Below, in pieces: positions 9,461-21,225 of a stretch of DNA of 64,000 nt. Numbering within the stretch: position 1 is the stretch's first letter; each line of letters opens with the position of its first letter. The position numbers and the translations under genes were made by a program. The DNA comes from Schistosoma haematobium. Lineage: Eukaryota > Platyhelminthes > Trematoda > Strigeidida > Schistosomatidae. The notes under the pieces were generated by a model. The model was not told the origin of the DNA, searched no databases, and saw only the letters and a list, made by a program, of their open reading frames with translations. The stretch lies in contig NC_067198.1 in assembly GCF_000699445.3 (NCBI RefSeq), positions 41,719,691 through 41,783,690 on the forward strand. Reading direction: 5' to 3'.

Positions 9461-10287
9461 TCTGCCTGTTTCTAGCAATAAGCCGAATTTTTCTATAATA
9501 ACAAATTACTCACTTACTATTTGATTCCAAAATAATAAATACAACACGTCTTGCTATGTACAACTAGCGTGTTTTCTAAATATAAGAAATGAGAGTCCCT
9601 TATCTATGAATTACATATTTCAGTTAATTATAATTAAATAATACAGTTCCAACACTAAACAAGCTCTAGAATATCTGTGTTCAAGTTTGTTTAATCTCCA
9701 TTATTACTGTTTAGAAGCACTTTACTGGAACATAATTATTAGAATACAATTTATGTCAGCTCAAATGGTTGATTTTGATCTAGTTTTCTAAGCTGAGTAT
9801 TTTATTTCTAAAACATTCATTTTTCCATTCAACGTTTGTGCTAATGTCGTTGTTTAGAATGACGATGAAAGCTCTATGAACAGACTACTCAGCTTAAAGA
9901 ACGAAACACTATCAAAAATAAAACGTTTTAATCTAGTAGGAAGTCGAAATTTACTACATAAACACTTCTTAAATAGGGACTTTGAAAATAAAAGAAACAT
10001 TAGATTGATGTAATTTTGCTGCTTACAGCATAAAATGTTTGATTGTGTTCAAACATAATATATTCAACAGTAGCGCTCTTTGCTACGTCATCCCGGCTGA
10101 TTAGTTGAATATATTTTTTCATCTCCGGGTTAAGTTAATGAACTAGATAAACATTATACTGATAGATGTTCATTAGCTGAATGCTCCTACAAATTATTTA
10201 ATCCATTAAACTTGTACCTAAAATGATATCAACTCGAGTCCAAAGAATTTTTTTCAAATTATCTCCTAACTTTGATTATTTGTTTTT
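9461..10287. other. Intergenic DNA
   Basis: No gene is recognised. Around 9835-9900 the pattern gtgctaatgtcgttg ... aatgacgatgaaagctc resembles the motif at 32760-32810 (see findings). Confidence 0.4.
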
Positions 10288-10714
10288 AATAATTGAAACT
10301 AAATCACCATAGAAAACCTGGAAGCACTGGACGATAGTTTCGTCTTATTGCTGGACTCCTCAACAGCGCGCATCCACGATTCCGCCTCAAGAGGTTTGAA
10401 CCAAGGACCTACCGGTCTCACGCGCGGACGCTTTACCTCTAGACCACTAAGCCGTCCGGCATCCATTGCTGTTAATGTCTAACTTTAACCAATCCACGAA
10501 ATTGCACCACCGTCTACGATTGTTATCAGTGAGTTACTATCTCATAACAGACCTGGTTGAACTCCACTGGTCACTGTTTCTCACTAGAACTCCAGGAGTG
10601 TCTCTTGAAGTCAGTCACTAGTGAGCATATGATTATTATAATCAGAGAGAGGTTTTGTGGACATTATAGTAATTTTAATGGTTGAAACCATGAATCATTT
10701 GAAGTTAGTTAATC
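10288..10714 (-). mobile_element. Family H SINE, tandem copies split by an LTR
   Basis: An antisense unit with hammerhead half (gatagtttcgtctt), B box (aggtttgaaccaaggacc), A-box region and full lead (to cactagtgagcatatgat), followed by the tail of the next unit up to tttgaagttag. That next unit resumes after the solo LTR at 11227. Confidence 0.75.
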
Positions 10715-11226
10715 TGTTATGACTTTTGGCCTTGTGCCCTATTAATGTATAATGTAATGATACCGCCAATTAGAGAACAGTAAGTTATCGACCGAACCAA
10801 TAACACATAAAACCCATACGAACAGTCTGGAGTCTTTATCGGTTCTTCTTCCTGCTTAGCCCTGCCTGCGAAGTCTATAACACCAATCTCAGCCTTCATG
10901 ATATGAATCATGTATTTCAAACATACTGGGTTTATATACAAACGAAACAGACCACATCACATCATAAAATAGAAAATAACATTTATACAAGATCTAACCA
11001 AAAGTAGCTGTGAGTGTAGGAGACTGTAATTAACAGACTGATAATAATTGAAGAATGGTAAATCGTATAATAATAGTTCATAGGTCAAAATAAAAGTTAT
11101 AATAAGAGGAACATAGATATGCATAGTTTAGCTACTCAATAATTATACAGTAAAAATATATGTACAGTATTGGTTCAGAAATAGATTCTAACAGTTACCA
11201 TTCATAATTCTCATCGGGATATAACA
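10715..11226 (-). mobile_element. Solo LTR, family B
   Basis: 512 bp with tg...ca ends. On the minus strand it starts tgttatatcccgatgaga, has TATA box tatataaaccc and ends gtcataaca. Length and body match copies at 45089-45601 and 50210-50720. The 5-bp flanks (taatc, ccacc) no longer match. It interrupts a family H unit (gaagttag ... accatg), which dates it after that SINE. No internal retrotransposon genes are present. Confidence 0.75.
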
Positions 11227-11285
11227 CCACCATGAAAAAGCTGGAAGCATTGGATGGTTGTTTCGTCCCAATATAAAATTTCACT
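11227..11285 (-). mobile_element. Family H fragment right of solo LTR
   Basis: ccaccatgaaaaagctggaa continues the unit interrupted at 10714, then decays. Confidence 0.6.
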
Positions 11286-11444
11286 TTAATTTAAAATATA
11301 ATTTTGTCAACCATTTCATTTTCATTACTATCATGTTCAGATAGTTTAATTACAACAAAACAAAAAGAAACAACATGAAATATTATTATCTTTTCTTTTT
11401 GGAATAAAGAAAGTGTTTTCTTACATTCCAATCATAATGAATGA

Positions 11445-11797
11445 CTTACTTACTTACTTAGGCCTGTTACACCTCGTGAAGGAGCATAGACCAACCACCA
11501 GCATTCTTCATCCAACCGTATACTGGGCAATCCTTTCCAGCTCCTTCCAGTTTCTATTCATCTTTTTCATATCTGCTTCTGTTTCCCGACGTAATGTGTT
11601 CTTTGGCCTTCCGCTTTTCCGCTTCCCTTAACGATGCCAAGTTAGGGCTTGCTTCGTGATGCAGTTTGACGATTTCCGTAATGTATGTCATATCCATTTC
11701 CATCGTCTTTTCCTAATTTCGTCTTCAGTTGGAATCTGGTTTGTTCTCTCCCAGAGAAGGCTGTTGCTGACGGTATCTGTCCAATGGATGTTGAGCG
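11445..11797 (-). mobile_element. 5'-truncated RTE retrotransposon
   Basis: Antisense 3' end: a cttacttacttactta tail, then gcctgttacacctcgtgaag and the RT C-terminal coding part with frame breaks. It is flanked by a 10-bp duplication taatgaatga (11435-11444 and 11798-11807). It is diverged from the 22484 copy, suggesting a second RTE subfamily. Confidence 0.8.
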
Positions 11798-12120
11798 TAA
11801 TGAATGAGTGAATGAATGAATGAAACTCATCAGCTTATTAGTAATTGCTCATAAAACTCTATTTACATTGATCTATTCTACTTGGATTCAAACAACGTTG
11901 AAAGGAATAAAACAACAGTAAACAAAAAGAAATAGTCAGCTGGTTTTTGATGAAAACAAAACATACTTTTCATACATGGATAGATTAAAATTAACCATCA
12001 TTAAAAATCAATATTTTTTTTGTTCTTTCTGTTTTTCAGGATTATTGACTTGTTAACTTCTTTTTTAAAAAAAAATCAAATTGTGATAAATATCAAGATT
12101 TATAAAGTTAGTTAAATTGT

Positions 12121-12335
12121 TTGTTATGGATGTACACGGCTGAGGAGTCCTATAACGGGACGAAATGGTCGTCCTGTACTTCCAGGTTTTAAACGGCTGT
12201 CTATTAACTTACTTACTTACTTACACCTGTTACTCTCAGTGGAGTATAGGCCGCTGACTAAATGGTTGTCTAACATTGATTTATTTATGATATCAATTTA
12301 AACTCAACAATCTTCACAATACTATACTGGTAAAA
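12121..12335 (+). mobile_element. Family H copy with nested RTE tail
   Basis: It carries the sense hammerhead region (cggctgaggagtcctataac) and tail. A 56-bp antisense RTE 3' end (cttacttacttacttacacc) at 12204-12259 splits it, with near-identical flanks aaacggctgtcta and aaatggttgtcta. Hammerhead core and stem II are kept but stem I has mismatches. Confidence 0.65.
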
Positions 12336-12601
12336 TAGGTGCTAAAAAACTGTTCATGTTTAATTATTTTTATATAGAGGTCTACCTTTTCAGTCATTTA
12401 TGTTAAATTTAATATTTTATATACTGCTGTTGTTTACTAGTTTAGTCCTTCTATCTTTAAAGTCTTTAATGTTACCAATAGTTGAACTACGTAGATATAA
12501 CGACATACTATCATGTTGTCATCTGTGAAAGCCTTGAACATTGATCTTCTAATGGTCATATTATTTTCAATACATTATCAAACCGTAATGTAATCATTAT
12601 T

Positions 12602-13003
12602 TGTTAGGTTTGAAGCAATCATGAGTTCACTTAATCTGCGAACGAGAACAAAGACTCAGTGATCAAAGACCACTAAGCCAGTTATTTGATGCGTCCCAGC
12701 CCCGCTAACTAGAGGGAGAAGTCCAAGTTTGGGATGGGAAGTATATTCTGCAAAACAGCCAGAAACGGGCGATAACAACAAACACAATTCAAAACGTTTA
12801 TATACAGTGCAAAACCGTTACAAAATAGCATATTAAAAGGCGCAACGGACCAATAGCATTTAAGATATTTTCCAGTGGGAAATACGACATGAAGGTGACA
12901 AGAGCGCCTTTGGCGCGAAAACAAAGAAATTCAAATTTTCTAAATAAAATTACAAAATTAGGTCCTTTCCCAAGTGAGTTCTCGGGATCTAACGTCTCCA
13001 ACA
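12602..13003 (-). mobile_element. Solo LTR, family C
   Basis: 402 bp, minus-strand start tgttggagacgttagatccc, TATA-like tatataaacg, end cctaaca, flanked by a perfect 5-bp duplication ttatt (12597-12601 and 13004-13008). Other family C pieces are at 13958-14286 and 57061-57261. Short open frames across it are chance. The absence of any internal region indicates LTR-LTR recombination. Confidence 0.85.
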
Positions 13004-13008
13004 TTATT

Positions 13009-13957
13009 CTAACTAAGTAAGTCAATACAGTGATACACAAAAGTGTAATTTTACAAAATTCATGATCGAATTTCATCGAAGCTTATCTAAGATGTTAATT
13101 AATAGTTTTCATGTAGCCAGTAACTACTGTATTTAATGTCTATTTACTGGGTATTTGAACTAATATCAGAAATTCTTTTGCCATAAAAGGTAAAGCATAT
13201 AGACTAATGTTCTTCAAAATACTTCCAATTTTTCTTATCACACTAGTCTCTTTTGTAGAACTTATTAGAAGTTATCCTTTTATCTAACCATTCGTTTTAC
13301 ATTTTGACATCTATATGTCGTCTTACTACAGCATTCAATTTCCCGAATTCAGCTTAGCATCAGTTATTTAAAATGTAAGTCTTTCAAAAACACATTAGAT
13401 CATAACAGGAAATCTATGGTATTTTCGATTTTTCATTATCCCTGGATGATTTATAATCCTTCTTCGATACATTTCAAACTAAAATAGCCCATATTCTTTA
13501 ACGAAGTTTCTGACGGCTACCCGCATGTTGTCTTCGAAGATCATGGTAGGTCATTTCATGTATATTCTGACCAAAACATGTGAAAATAACATTTGTAACC
13601 TTTATCTTATTCTATTAAAAGTGAAGAAAACTATAGATATCAATATGCAAGAAGTAAATTGAGACGATATGACGGCCTAACTTACATAAACTTATTCCTA
13701 GCCTGGACAATTCCTTGTTGGTCAGCAATTGGTCCCCCATTTTGGGACATTTAAACGATGGAAAAAATCTTATCACTTAAAGGTTTGATTTCAACATTAG
13801 GAGTATAAAGTAAGTAGGTAGGATCTCAGACAAAGAAACTGATACTATACTTCTACACATTACTTAAATCATATTATTGATTGATGAGTTCGCAATAATC
13901 GTCTATGACTTTGATGGAGTTCAGTAAATTATTCGATGACTTGTGATAAGTATTCTA
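13009..13957. other. Intergenic DNA
   Basis: No gene or repeat is recognised with confidence. Confidence 0.45.
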
Positions 13958-14286
13958 AAGTAGAAATGCTTTTGCTTTTGCACCAAAGGTGCTCATTTTC
14001 ACTTTCATGTCATATTTCCCACTTAGGAGAATCTTAAATGCTATTGGTCCGTTGTGTCTTTTAGTATGCTATTTTGTAACTCTCCCTAAGGACGGTTTTG
14101 TGCTGTATATATACGTTTTGATTTGTGTCTCTTGTTATCTCTCGTGCTTCTGGCATTTTGCGGAATATACTTCGCTATTTCATGCTTGGACTTCTTCCTC
14201 TAGTTAGCGGGGCTGGAACGCATCGAATAGCTGGCTTATTAGTCTTTGGTCACTGAGTATTTGTTCCGTTCGCTTCAAACCTAGCA
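13958..14286 (+). mobile_element. LTR family C, 5'-truncated
   Basis: A sense copy from gcaccaaaggtgctcatttt through tatatatacg and gttagcggggctgg to the end cctagca. The first ~80 bp of the LTR are missing or unrecognisable. Confidence 0.7.
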
Positions 14287-14671
14287 TATCCAAAGTAGAT
14301 TTTGTACCAATTGAGTAATAAAGATGAAACAATAAAATGAAATTTATTGTTTCATGCATAAATGTCCATTATATAATCGGTTAGCTGACTGTTAATAATC
14401 TGATTTAAATTTTCCTTTTCTATACTTAAGTATCTTGTATTATCCCTCTTTAGACGTTTTTTTTCGTTGGAACCTCATAGTGTTTTCTTTTTTTTCGTCT
14501 TTGTCTTTCGAGTAGACAATTATCTCTCATAAGCTTGTTTGAATCTCATCATTTCTTTTTAATCTCTACGACACAATTTGATTATCTTTCGATACTTGAA
14601 ATTTTCAAATGTTTCAACATGTAATCTTACTAGAAAGGAGTGAATATAATGTTGCTCAATCATTTTAGCTT
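14287..14671. other. Intergenic DNA
   Basis: Poly-T rich; nothing recognised. Confidence 0.4.
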
Positions 14672-15532
14672 CATTCGTTAGTTTTGCAAATTCTCTAATA
14701 TATGCCCTATCCAATTCCAACGTCGTTTCTAAATTTCCTCTTCAGATGGAAGTTGGTTTATCGTCTCCCACAGAAGGCTGTTATTGATCGTATACGATCA
14801 ATGGATGTTAAGTATCTTGAGTAAAAAACTATTCATGAATACTTGTACCCTCTCGACGATGGTTGTAATAGTTCTCCACGTTTCAGCTCCGTACAGTAAA
14901 ACTCACTGTGTTGACGTTAGTATTGAAGATTATGACTTCGATATTAAATGACAGACAGTTGTTTTGAGTTCCATATTTTCTTCAATTGTAGGAATACGAC
15001 CATTGCTTTCCCAATCCTCCGACTCACAAATGCATCAGATCCTCCTCGTTCATCAATCATGCTTCCCAAGTATGTGAAAGATTCCATGCCTGTAACTCTT
15101 CTAGAGTTACTGCCAGTCACATACTAGGGTGAAGAATGAGGGTTGAGCATGAGGTCGGCAACCACATCCCATGGAAAAAATCTTGCCAAAAAACTCCAAC
15201 CAGATTGGACAAATTAAACAATTCAAACTCTACCGTGGGAGTTGAAGGAAGACTTATGACGCCTTAGGATGGAATCTGAAATTCTTCTTCGTAATTCACG
15301 AGATCGATTCTCCTCCTAACAACCAGAGCAACAATTTTTGTAGGTAGATGGAACTTCTGTAGAATGTGTGAGACCTGGATGACCAATCAAATAGGTGTTG
15401 AAATGAGGAGATACAAGTTGGTAGTACTTGAAATCAGCGAAACCGATTGGATCTAATCTGGAAAGCAAAGGCTAGATAAGTGAGAGATGCTGCTGTACTC
15501 TGGTCACGAAGAGAAAAATGCTCCACACTTCA
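14672..15532. mobile_element. Inverted chimeric RTE segment, copy 1
   Basis: The left part (to about 15104) is antisense RTE: RT C-terminal coding such as the revcomp of cgtttcagctccgtacag. The right part is sense RTE 5' leader (ttactgccagtcacatac ... aactccaaccag) running into a decayed endonuclease domain (TTRATIFVGRWN, then ISETDW with stops, then LLYSGHEEKNAPH). Parts of the element that are normally about 2 kb apart are thus joined head to head. The stretch 14832-15477 is almost identical to 24050-24695. Confidence 0.8.
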
Positions 15533-15642
15533 CTACATGTTACACATACATAATAATTTTAAATTTTTTATTCTTTATATCTATCATTAAATATACTATT
15601 GAACTGAATATTGTTTCCATTGACTTGATATAAAAAAACGTA

Positions 15643-15832
15643 AATGGTTGAAGTTAGACATTAATACCACTGAATGCCTGCTCAATGGTTTAGAGGTTAA
15701 GCATTCACGCGAGAAACTGATATGTACTAGGTTCGAATCCCGTAAGATGGGATCATAGATGCGCACTGTTGAGAAGTCCCATACTAGGATTTAGCTTCAA
15801 TTGACTCATGAATTCAACCAATAAATTACATA
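15643..15832 (+). mobile_element. Family H SINE, hammerhead deleted
   Basis: The tRNA-like part is present (agaggttaagcattcacgcg; B box ggttcgaatcc). After cccatactaggat it jumps to ttagcttcaattgactcatg, deleting gaaa and the cleavage site. Confidence 0.75.
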
Positions 15833-16330
15833 ATTATTTGTTTATTCGTTTTTTTAGTGATGATGTACTTTACCCATTAAAAAATACTTTAATAGTCAGA
15901 TAACTATAGAGATCAGTGATAATTTATAGGAAGATTGAATTGATTCTTAAAAGTAGGTCAACATATGGACGGTAAGTATGATGATAATGATTTGTTTGAA
16001 AACCTTGTATTTAATGTAAGGATTATAATGATAATACATCACAATTTATTAATTCTTCAGAGTACAATCAATGAAACAGAATACTTATCATCATTATTGA
16101 AATGAAAACATCAAAATTGAAGCTAGAAAAAGAAAACAACATTGTTTATCACAAACATCTGCAATTTTATTTCTGTATCCATATTAATTTTCTTGTCAAG
16201 TGTAATGATGATATATTTGATAATAATTATGTAATAGTGAATTATTATTTACCAATATATAATGGTCATTTATATTACTTTACTGTAGGATTTAAATAAA
16301 ATTTATGAGTATAGGATAACATTCTTATAG
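15833..16330. other. AT-rich intergenic DNA
   Basis: A 65-residue frame at 16102-16299 looks like AT-rich noise. Nothing is recognised. Confidence 0.4.
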
Positions 16331-17328
16331 TTGATGAATATATGGAACATAAAACAAATATCTGTCAACTAATACCAAAGTCCCTCCGGAGGCTACTGCC
16401 GGTCCCAAGCCCGAATAAAGGAGGAGGGTTGAGCATGGGGTTAGCGACCACATCCCGTAGAAAACTAACTCGCTAAAAAGCTGTAACCACAAAATACTTC
16501 GGATCCGTTGGCCGGACACTATTAGCAACAACCAACTGTGCGGAAGAACAAACCAGATCCCAGCGGAGGAAGAAATCAGGAAGAAGTGCTGGAAGTGGAT
16601 GGGATACACATTGAGGAATGCACCCAACTGCGTCACAAGACAAGTCCTCACATGGAATCCTCAAGGCCAAAGGAGGTGAAGAGGAAGACCAAACGACACA
16701 TTACGCCGACAAATGGAGATAGACATGAGAAAAATGAACAAGAATTGGATGGAACTAGAAAAGAAGGCCCATGGCTGAGTGGGTTGGAGAATGCTGATCG
16801 GTGGTCTATGCTCCATTATGAGTAACAGGCGTAAGTACTTAAGTAAGTAAGTAATACCAAAGTCAAAATATTAAATATGAACGTCAAGACAGTCAGTTCC
16901 ACTATATGGAGGTGAAACGTGGAGATCTACTACAACCATTATCAAAAAGATACAAGTATTTACACAAGATACTCAATGTTCGTTAGCAGGATACCGTCAG
17001 TAACATTCTGTTATGGGAGAGAACAAATTAACTTTCATCTGAAGAGGAAATTGGAAAAAGATGTTGAAAGTGGACAGGTCACATATTGAGGAAATCATCA
17101 AACTGCATCACGAGGTAAGCTGTAACTTGGAATCTTGAAGGGAAATAAAAAAGAAGAAGGCAAAAGAACAATACGTGGAGAATTATAAAAAAATATGACA
17201 AGGATGAATAGCAATTGGAAACCGCTGGAAAAGAGGATGCAGGATAAAGGTGGACGGAGTGTGCTGGTGGTTGGTCTATGCTCCTCCATGAGGGATAACA
17301 GGCCTAAGCAAGTAAGCAAGTAAGTATG
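16331..17328 (+). mobile_element. Old RTE copy split by a younger one
   Basis: The left piece (tggaacataaaacaaatatc) and right piece (from 16866, aatatgaacgtcaagacagt, to a gcaagtaagcaagtaagta tail at 17326) join into one sense RTE 3' region. It encodes the RT C-terminus with many frame breaks. The young deletion derivative 16383-16853 lies between them. Confidence 0.75.
16383..16853 (+). mobile_element. Internally deleted RTE derivative
   Basis: A 471-bp insertion with a perfect 12-bp duplication aataccaaagtc (16371-16382 and 16854-16865). The first ~105 bp are RTE 5' leader (ggctactgccggtcccaag ... cgctaaaaagctgtaacc). After about 16490 it jumps to the RT C-terminal segment (caaaatacttcggatccgtt) and ends taagtaagtaagta. 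It retains both RTE ends and lacks endonuclease and RT, which is the structure of a non-autonomous element mobilised in trans. Confidence 0.85.
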
Positions 17329-17380
17329 GGGATTCGGGTAAATTGTGGTATTTTCACAGTTAAACTCACATGTCGATTTA

Positions 17381-17492
17381 GGCTAAACCACCAATGAAAA
17401 TCTGGAAACGGCTGTTTCATCCTAATATAAGATTTCTCAGCAGTGCGAATCCACGATACCTCACGCAGAGACTGAAACATTCTATTACTAAC
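17381..17492 (-). mobile_element. Family H fragment
   Basis: Antisense hammerhead region (ggctgtttcatcctaatata) with lost flanks. The core reads ctgagaa on the minus strand. Confidence 0.5.
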
Positions 17493-17687
17493 TAAGTTGA
17501 CCAGTTTGAATAAAATATTTACGTAAACAATTATTTAGTACATTTAAACAATAATTGGTAATGATAAAATCGCCGAGACTATAATTTATGGACGACCTTT
17601 GAACGAGTCTTAACTGACTATGAGAAATATTGGCCAATCAGCAAACAGTCAGTATAGAGTAAATATATATTATACAATACCAAAGAA

Positions 17688-18011
17688 TTAAAGTGGACAA
17701 ACTTCTTTTACATGGTTCAAAAACTTGCCAAGGTTAGAAAGAGAATCAGAGGTTCTAAAGTCGGAATGCATAAAGTAGAGGAAATCATTTATATGGCTAC
17801 AGAATAGTCGACCTCTCGAGCCATGATAAGATCGTAGAAACACTTTCAGCCTCGACCACATAGCTTCAATATTGTTTGTGTGTACTCCAGTTGTTGAGTA
17901 TACAAAATGCCACTTGTGGATAATGACATGATGCACAAAACCAAGCCTATGTAGGAGTCTGTGCACTCTCCAATCATCCGTATATATTGTAGTACCTGGC
18001 TGCAGCCAGTG
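17688..18011 (-). pseudogene. Merlin-superfamily transposase fragment
   Basis: The minus-strand frame, open from an upstream TAA (18012-18014) to a stop at 17688, reads PGTTIYTDDWRVHRLLHRLG near its start and VHTNNIEAMWSRLKVFLRSY later. This is the C-terminal half of an IS1016/IS1595-type DDE transposase: Asp in TDDW and Glu in NNIEAMW are catalytic positions. The first Asp and the N-terminus are missing. Merlin elements are known in schistosomes. The fragment has no start codon and no terminal inverted repeats that I could place, so it is a relic. Confidence 0.75.
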
Positions 18012-19127
18012 TTACTGATGCTTTTATTATCCAGTTCGCAATATTTGTCATAATTTGTCTTAGTTAGGAATTATATATCGAGTTTTCATCACGAACTGCC
18101 AAAACTGTATTTAGCCAAATTGATGAAAGACTTTCGCGCCAAAATCCATGATCTGTTAACTTATACCTGATTGATTCGTCCACGAATGATAGTCTCACCG
18201 TTTTATTTGTTATAGCCGCTCAATATTCATATTTTGTACAAAATCCCCTGTGAACCCATCGTACGTAAGCATTAAATACTGAAGTTGGTGCTGTGACTTT
18301 GAAATCTCTTAAACGATTCTGATTGGTTCATCTATAAATTAGAATCTCACCATAATATCTACCATAAAACTAAAGAATTCTGAAATATAGATCACTTCTA
18401 ACTAATTATTTCCAAATAATGAATTTTAATTATATTATTAGAGTATAATATCTAAGTAGCCATAGCTTAGATGTTATCATCTGAATATATATTCTACAAT
18501 TGATCCTATCAGATCTAACATAAATTGTAGCCTTTTCATATTATTCATATCAACCTTTGTCGGCTTACAATATATTGAAATGGTAAAAGAGAAATGATTA
18601 ATTTTTCTTATCATTTCAATAAAATAGATTTATTTATATTGCTAAGATCATGAAAGAGCTGTCAGGTATCGCAACCAAAAACAAAAAAAGCTAAACTACA
18701 TTCAGTAATCTTTTATATGTTTGAATTTTGTACAGTTAGATTAACATCTGAAAAAAGGGTAAATATTGGACAGATTTGCAAATAATGTAGATCAATCTCA
18801 TCTATCACCATGCCAAAATACACACATTGACACAAATATAAGAAAGTTTCAAAATGAAATGAATTAACTCCATCTTAAAATGCTTGTCGTTCTCGCTTTA
18901 AAATATGTCGATATAAATGTCACTTCCCATGATATCCTTAGAATTCTATTGAACTTTCTTCATACTTCCAGAATTCGTCTTTTATACATCACCATATACA
19001 TAGATACACACATCATCAATGAATCCAATCTCTATGTGCAGAAAATGTTAGTGTAGCCTATTAATTTACTGTGACCTCATTTTTATTTGGTATAATGTTT
19101 CGCAGAATTTGTTTCTATTTTCATATA
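18012..19127. other. Intergenic DNA, partly Merlin flank
   Basis: At 18036-18065 the minus strand can be read as IMTNIANWI, plausibly decayed transposase just upstream of the Merlin fragment. The rest is unrecognised. Confidence 0.35.
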
Positions 19128-19582
19128 GTATTGTTTATTTGAATCTTCCCATTGATGTTTAGGACTGCAGTTAATCAGTTTGTTATTGGCATATGTGCAT
19201 ACTGTGAGGATTGCCTCGATATTGCTTTCATTCACAAGTATTAAAAGCAAAGATGGATAGTGACTAGCAGTGGAATCCAGGTAGTGCGTTTCGTCCTATA
19301 TGGGACTCGTCAGTTGGATGTACCTGCATCTCAGAGTTGATTTTCACTTTGGCACTTGAATCCAGTACAATCCGCCTCAAACGACATGGCGTTATCCACT
19401 TAGCTACTGAGTCCTGATAGCAACTTGCTTGTGCAATGGAGTGAAGTTTGAATTCATTTGGTGTTGTTTACTTGAATCTTCCCATTGATGTTTAAGACTG
19501 CAATTGATCAGTCTCTTATTGATAAATGTGCATACTGTGCGTATTGCCTGAATTCCACTGCTAGCCACTATCCATCTTTTGT
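19128..19582 (-). mobile_element. Smα-type SINE, 1.3 tandem units
   Basis: Antisense: partial unit tail (cttcccattgatgtttagga), then a full unit with hammerhead (19280-19330), B-box and A-box (ggcgttatccacttagctac) regions, ending in a second hammerhead edge (tccactgctagccactatcc) in opposite sense. The minus-strand hammerhead has its core ctgacga but the cleavage triplet is changed to tac, so it should be dead. Confidence 0.75.
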
Positions 19583-19889
19583 TGTTTCTATTTTATTCAG
19601 TTTCAATTCGCAATTACACTTTACCTATTCTATCTGTCTTAATAATCTGATTACCTAGTTTTTTTTCTTGTAGACCCACCTTATTAACCTCACAAGTTAC
19701 ATCAAACATTTCTGTTCAGTTGCCAAATCTCAAAATTCCTTAGTTTTTGTTTATAATTAACGAGTAATTAAAATGAACCGATTATCTAATCTGATCTTCT
19801 GATTTGATTTTCATATCTGTTGAGTTTCTAAAAAGATCAATATTTTTTTAAAAGGAAACATTGGAATATATTGATCTATTGATAAACCA

Positions 19890-20432
19890 TTATTTCAGTA
19901 GTTGAAATCATGAGTCAATAAAAGCTAGACCACTATGGGAAATCTGGAAGCACTGGATGGCCGTTTCATCCTAGTATGTTACTCCTCAACAAAACGCATC
20001 CACCATCCCGTCCCCCTGCCAGATTCGAACCCAGGATCTATCAGTCTCGCGCGCGATCGCTTAACCATTAGACCACTGAGCTGACTGGCATCCAACGGTG
20101 TTAATGTCTAATTTCAATCAATCCACGAAATCGCACCATCGTCACCATTGTCTTTAGTAAGCTGATATCTCACAACAGACCTGATTGAACTCTGCTGGTC
20201 ACGGTTTTCCACTAGAACTCCAGGAGGGTCTCTTGAATTCAGTCACCAGTGAGCAGGTGATTATTATAAGAAGAGGTTTTGTGGAGATTTTAGTAATTTC
20301 AATAGTTGAAATCATGAGTCCCATACTAGGACGAAACGGCCGTGCAGTGCTTCTAGGTTTTCCATGATGGTCTAGCTTCAATTGACTCATGATTTCAACT
20401 ATTGAAATTACTAAAATCTCCACAGAACCCTT
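19890..20432. mobile_element. Family H: full antisense unit plus fold-back tail
   Basis: 19890-20265 is an antisense unit with B box (gattcgaacccagga), A-box region and complete lead. It is followed by an antisense tail (20268-20318) that turns at gagtc/ccatac into a sense copy beginning inside the hammerhead and ending with the tail. The tails at about 20272-20318 and 20388-20432 form long hairpin arms. The antisense hammerhead core is ttgagga (mutated). Confidence 0.75.
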
Positions 20433-20897
20433 TCTGATGATAAAATCATTATTTATTTGGTATTGATTTTATTTTTCATTGTAAAAAGGTACTCTGACCA
20501 TTCGTTACTATGGCTCTATATATAATATTGACTTTCTATTTTGTTGTCTTTAATTACTCACCTCTAATTATCAGATGATTAACTATCATGTTTAATATGA
20601 ACATCTGACTAATACTAAAGTCATTACATAACAAATAATCATAACTAACGGAAGAAATAATGATTTTGAACTATTCATACTGAGATGAACTATATGTTGC
20701 TATGCTTTTAAACTGTATTAACTTGGAAAAGTATGCATTGCAATTGTATTCAAGTCGCTTGAAAACATTCAGGATATCAAAACTTTATCAGATATTCTCT
20801 TAACTTACTCTTTAACAAAGTTATTTTTTATTCCTTTACTGTTTATAAACAATTTTATAACATGAAAAATGTTTCTTAAATATTAGTGATCAATGTT
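20433..20897. other. AT-rich intergenic DNA
   Basis: Nothing recognised. Confidence 0.4.
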
Positions 20898-21225
20898 ATT
20901 TACTTATTTACTTACGCCTGTTACTCCCAGTGGAGCATAAGCCGCCGACTGGCATTCTCCTACCCATTCCATCCTGGACCTTCTTTTATAATTCTATCCA
21001 ATTGTTGTTCATTCTTCTCATGTCTGTCTTCGTTTCTCGGTGCAATGTGTTCTTTGCTTTTTCTCCCCTTCTTTGGCCTTGGGATTCCTTGTGAGGGCTT
21101 GCCTTGTGACGCATTTGAGTGGTTTCCTCAATATGTGTCCTATCCACTTTCAGTAGTTTTTGCTGATTTCTTCCTCCTCTGGAATCTTGTTTGTTCTCTT
21201 CAACAGTAGGTTGTTGTTGATGGTA
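20898..21225 (-). mobile_element. 5'-truncated RTE retrotransposon
   Basis: Antisense 3' tail (cttatttacttacgcctgtt) and RT C-terminus; on the minus strand WERTNKIPEEEEISKN-like coding with breaks. It ends near tggtagttaag. Confidence 0.7.
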
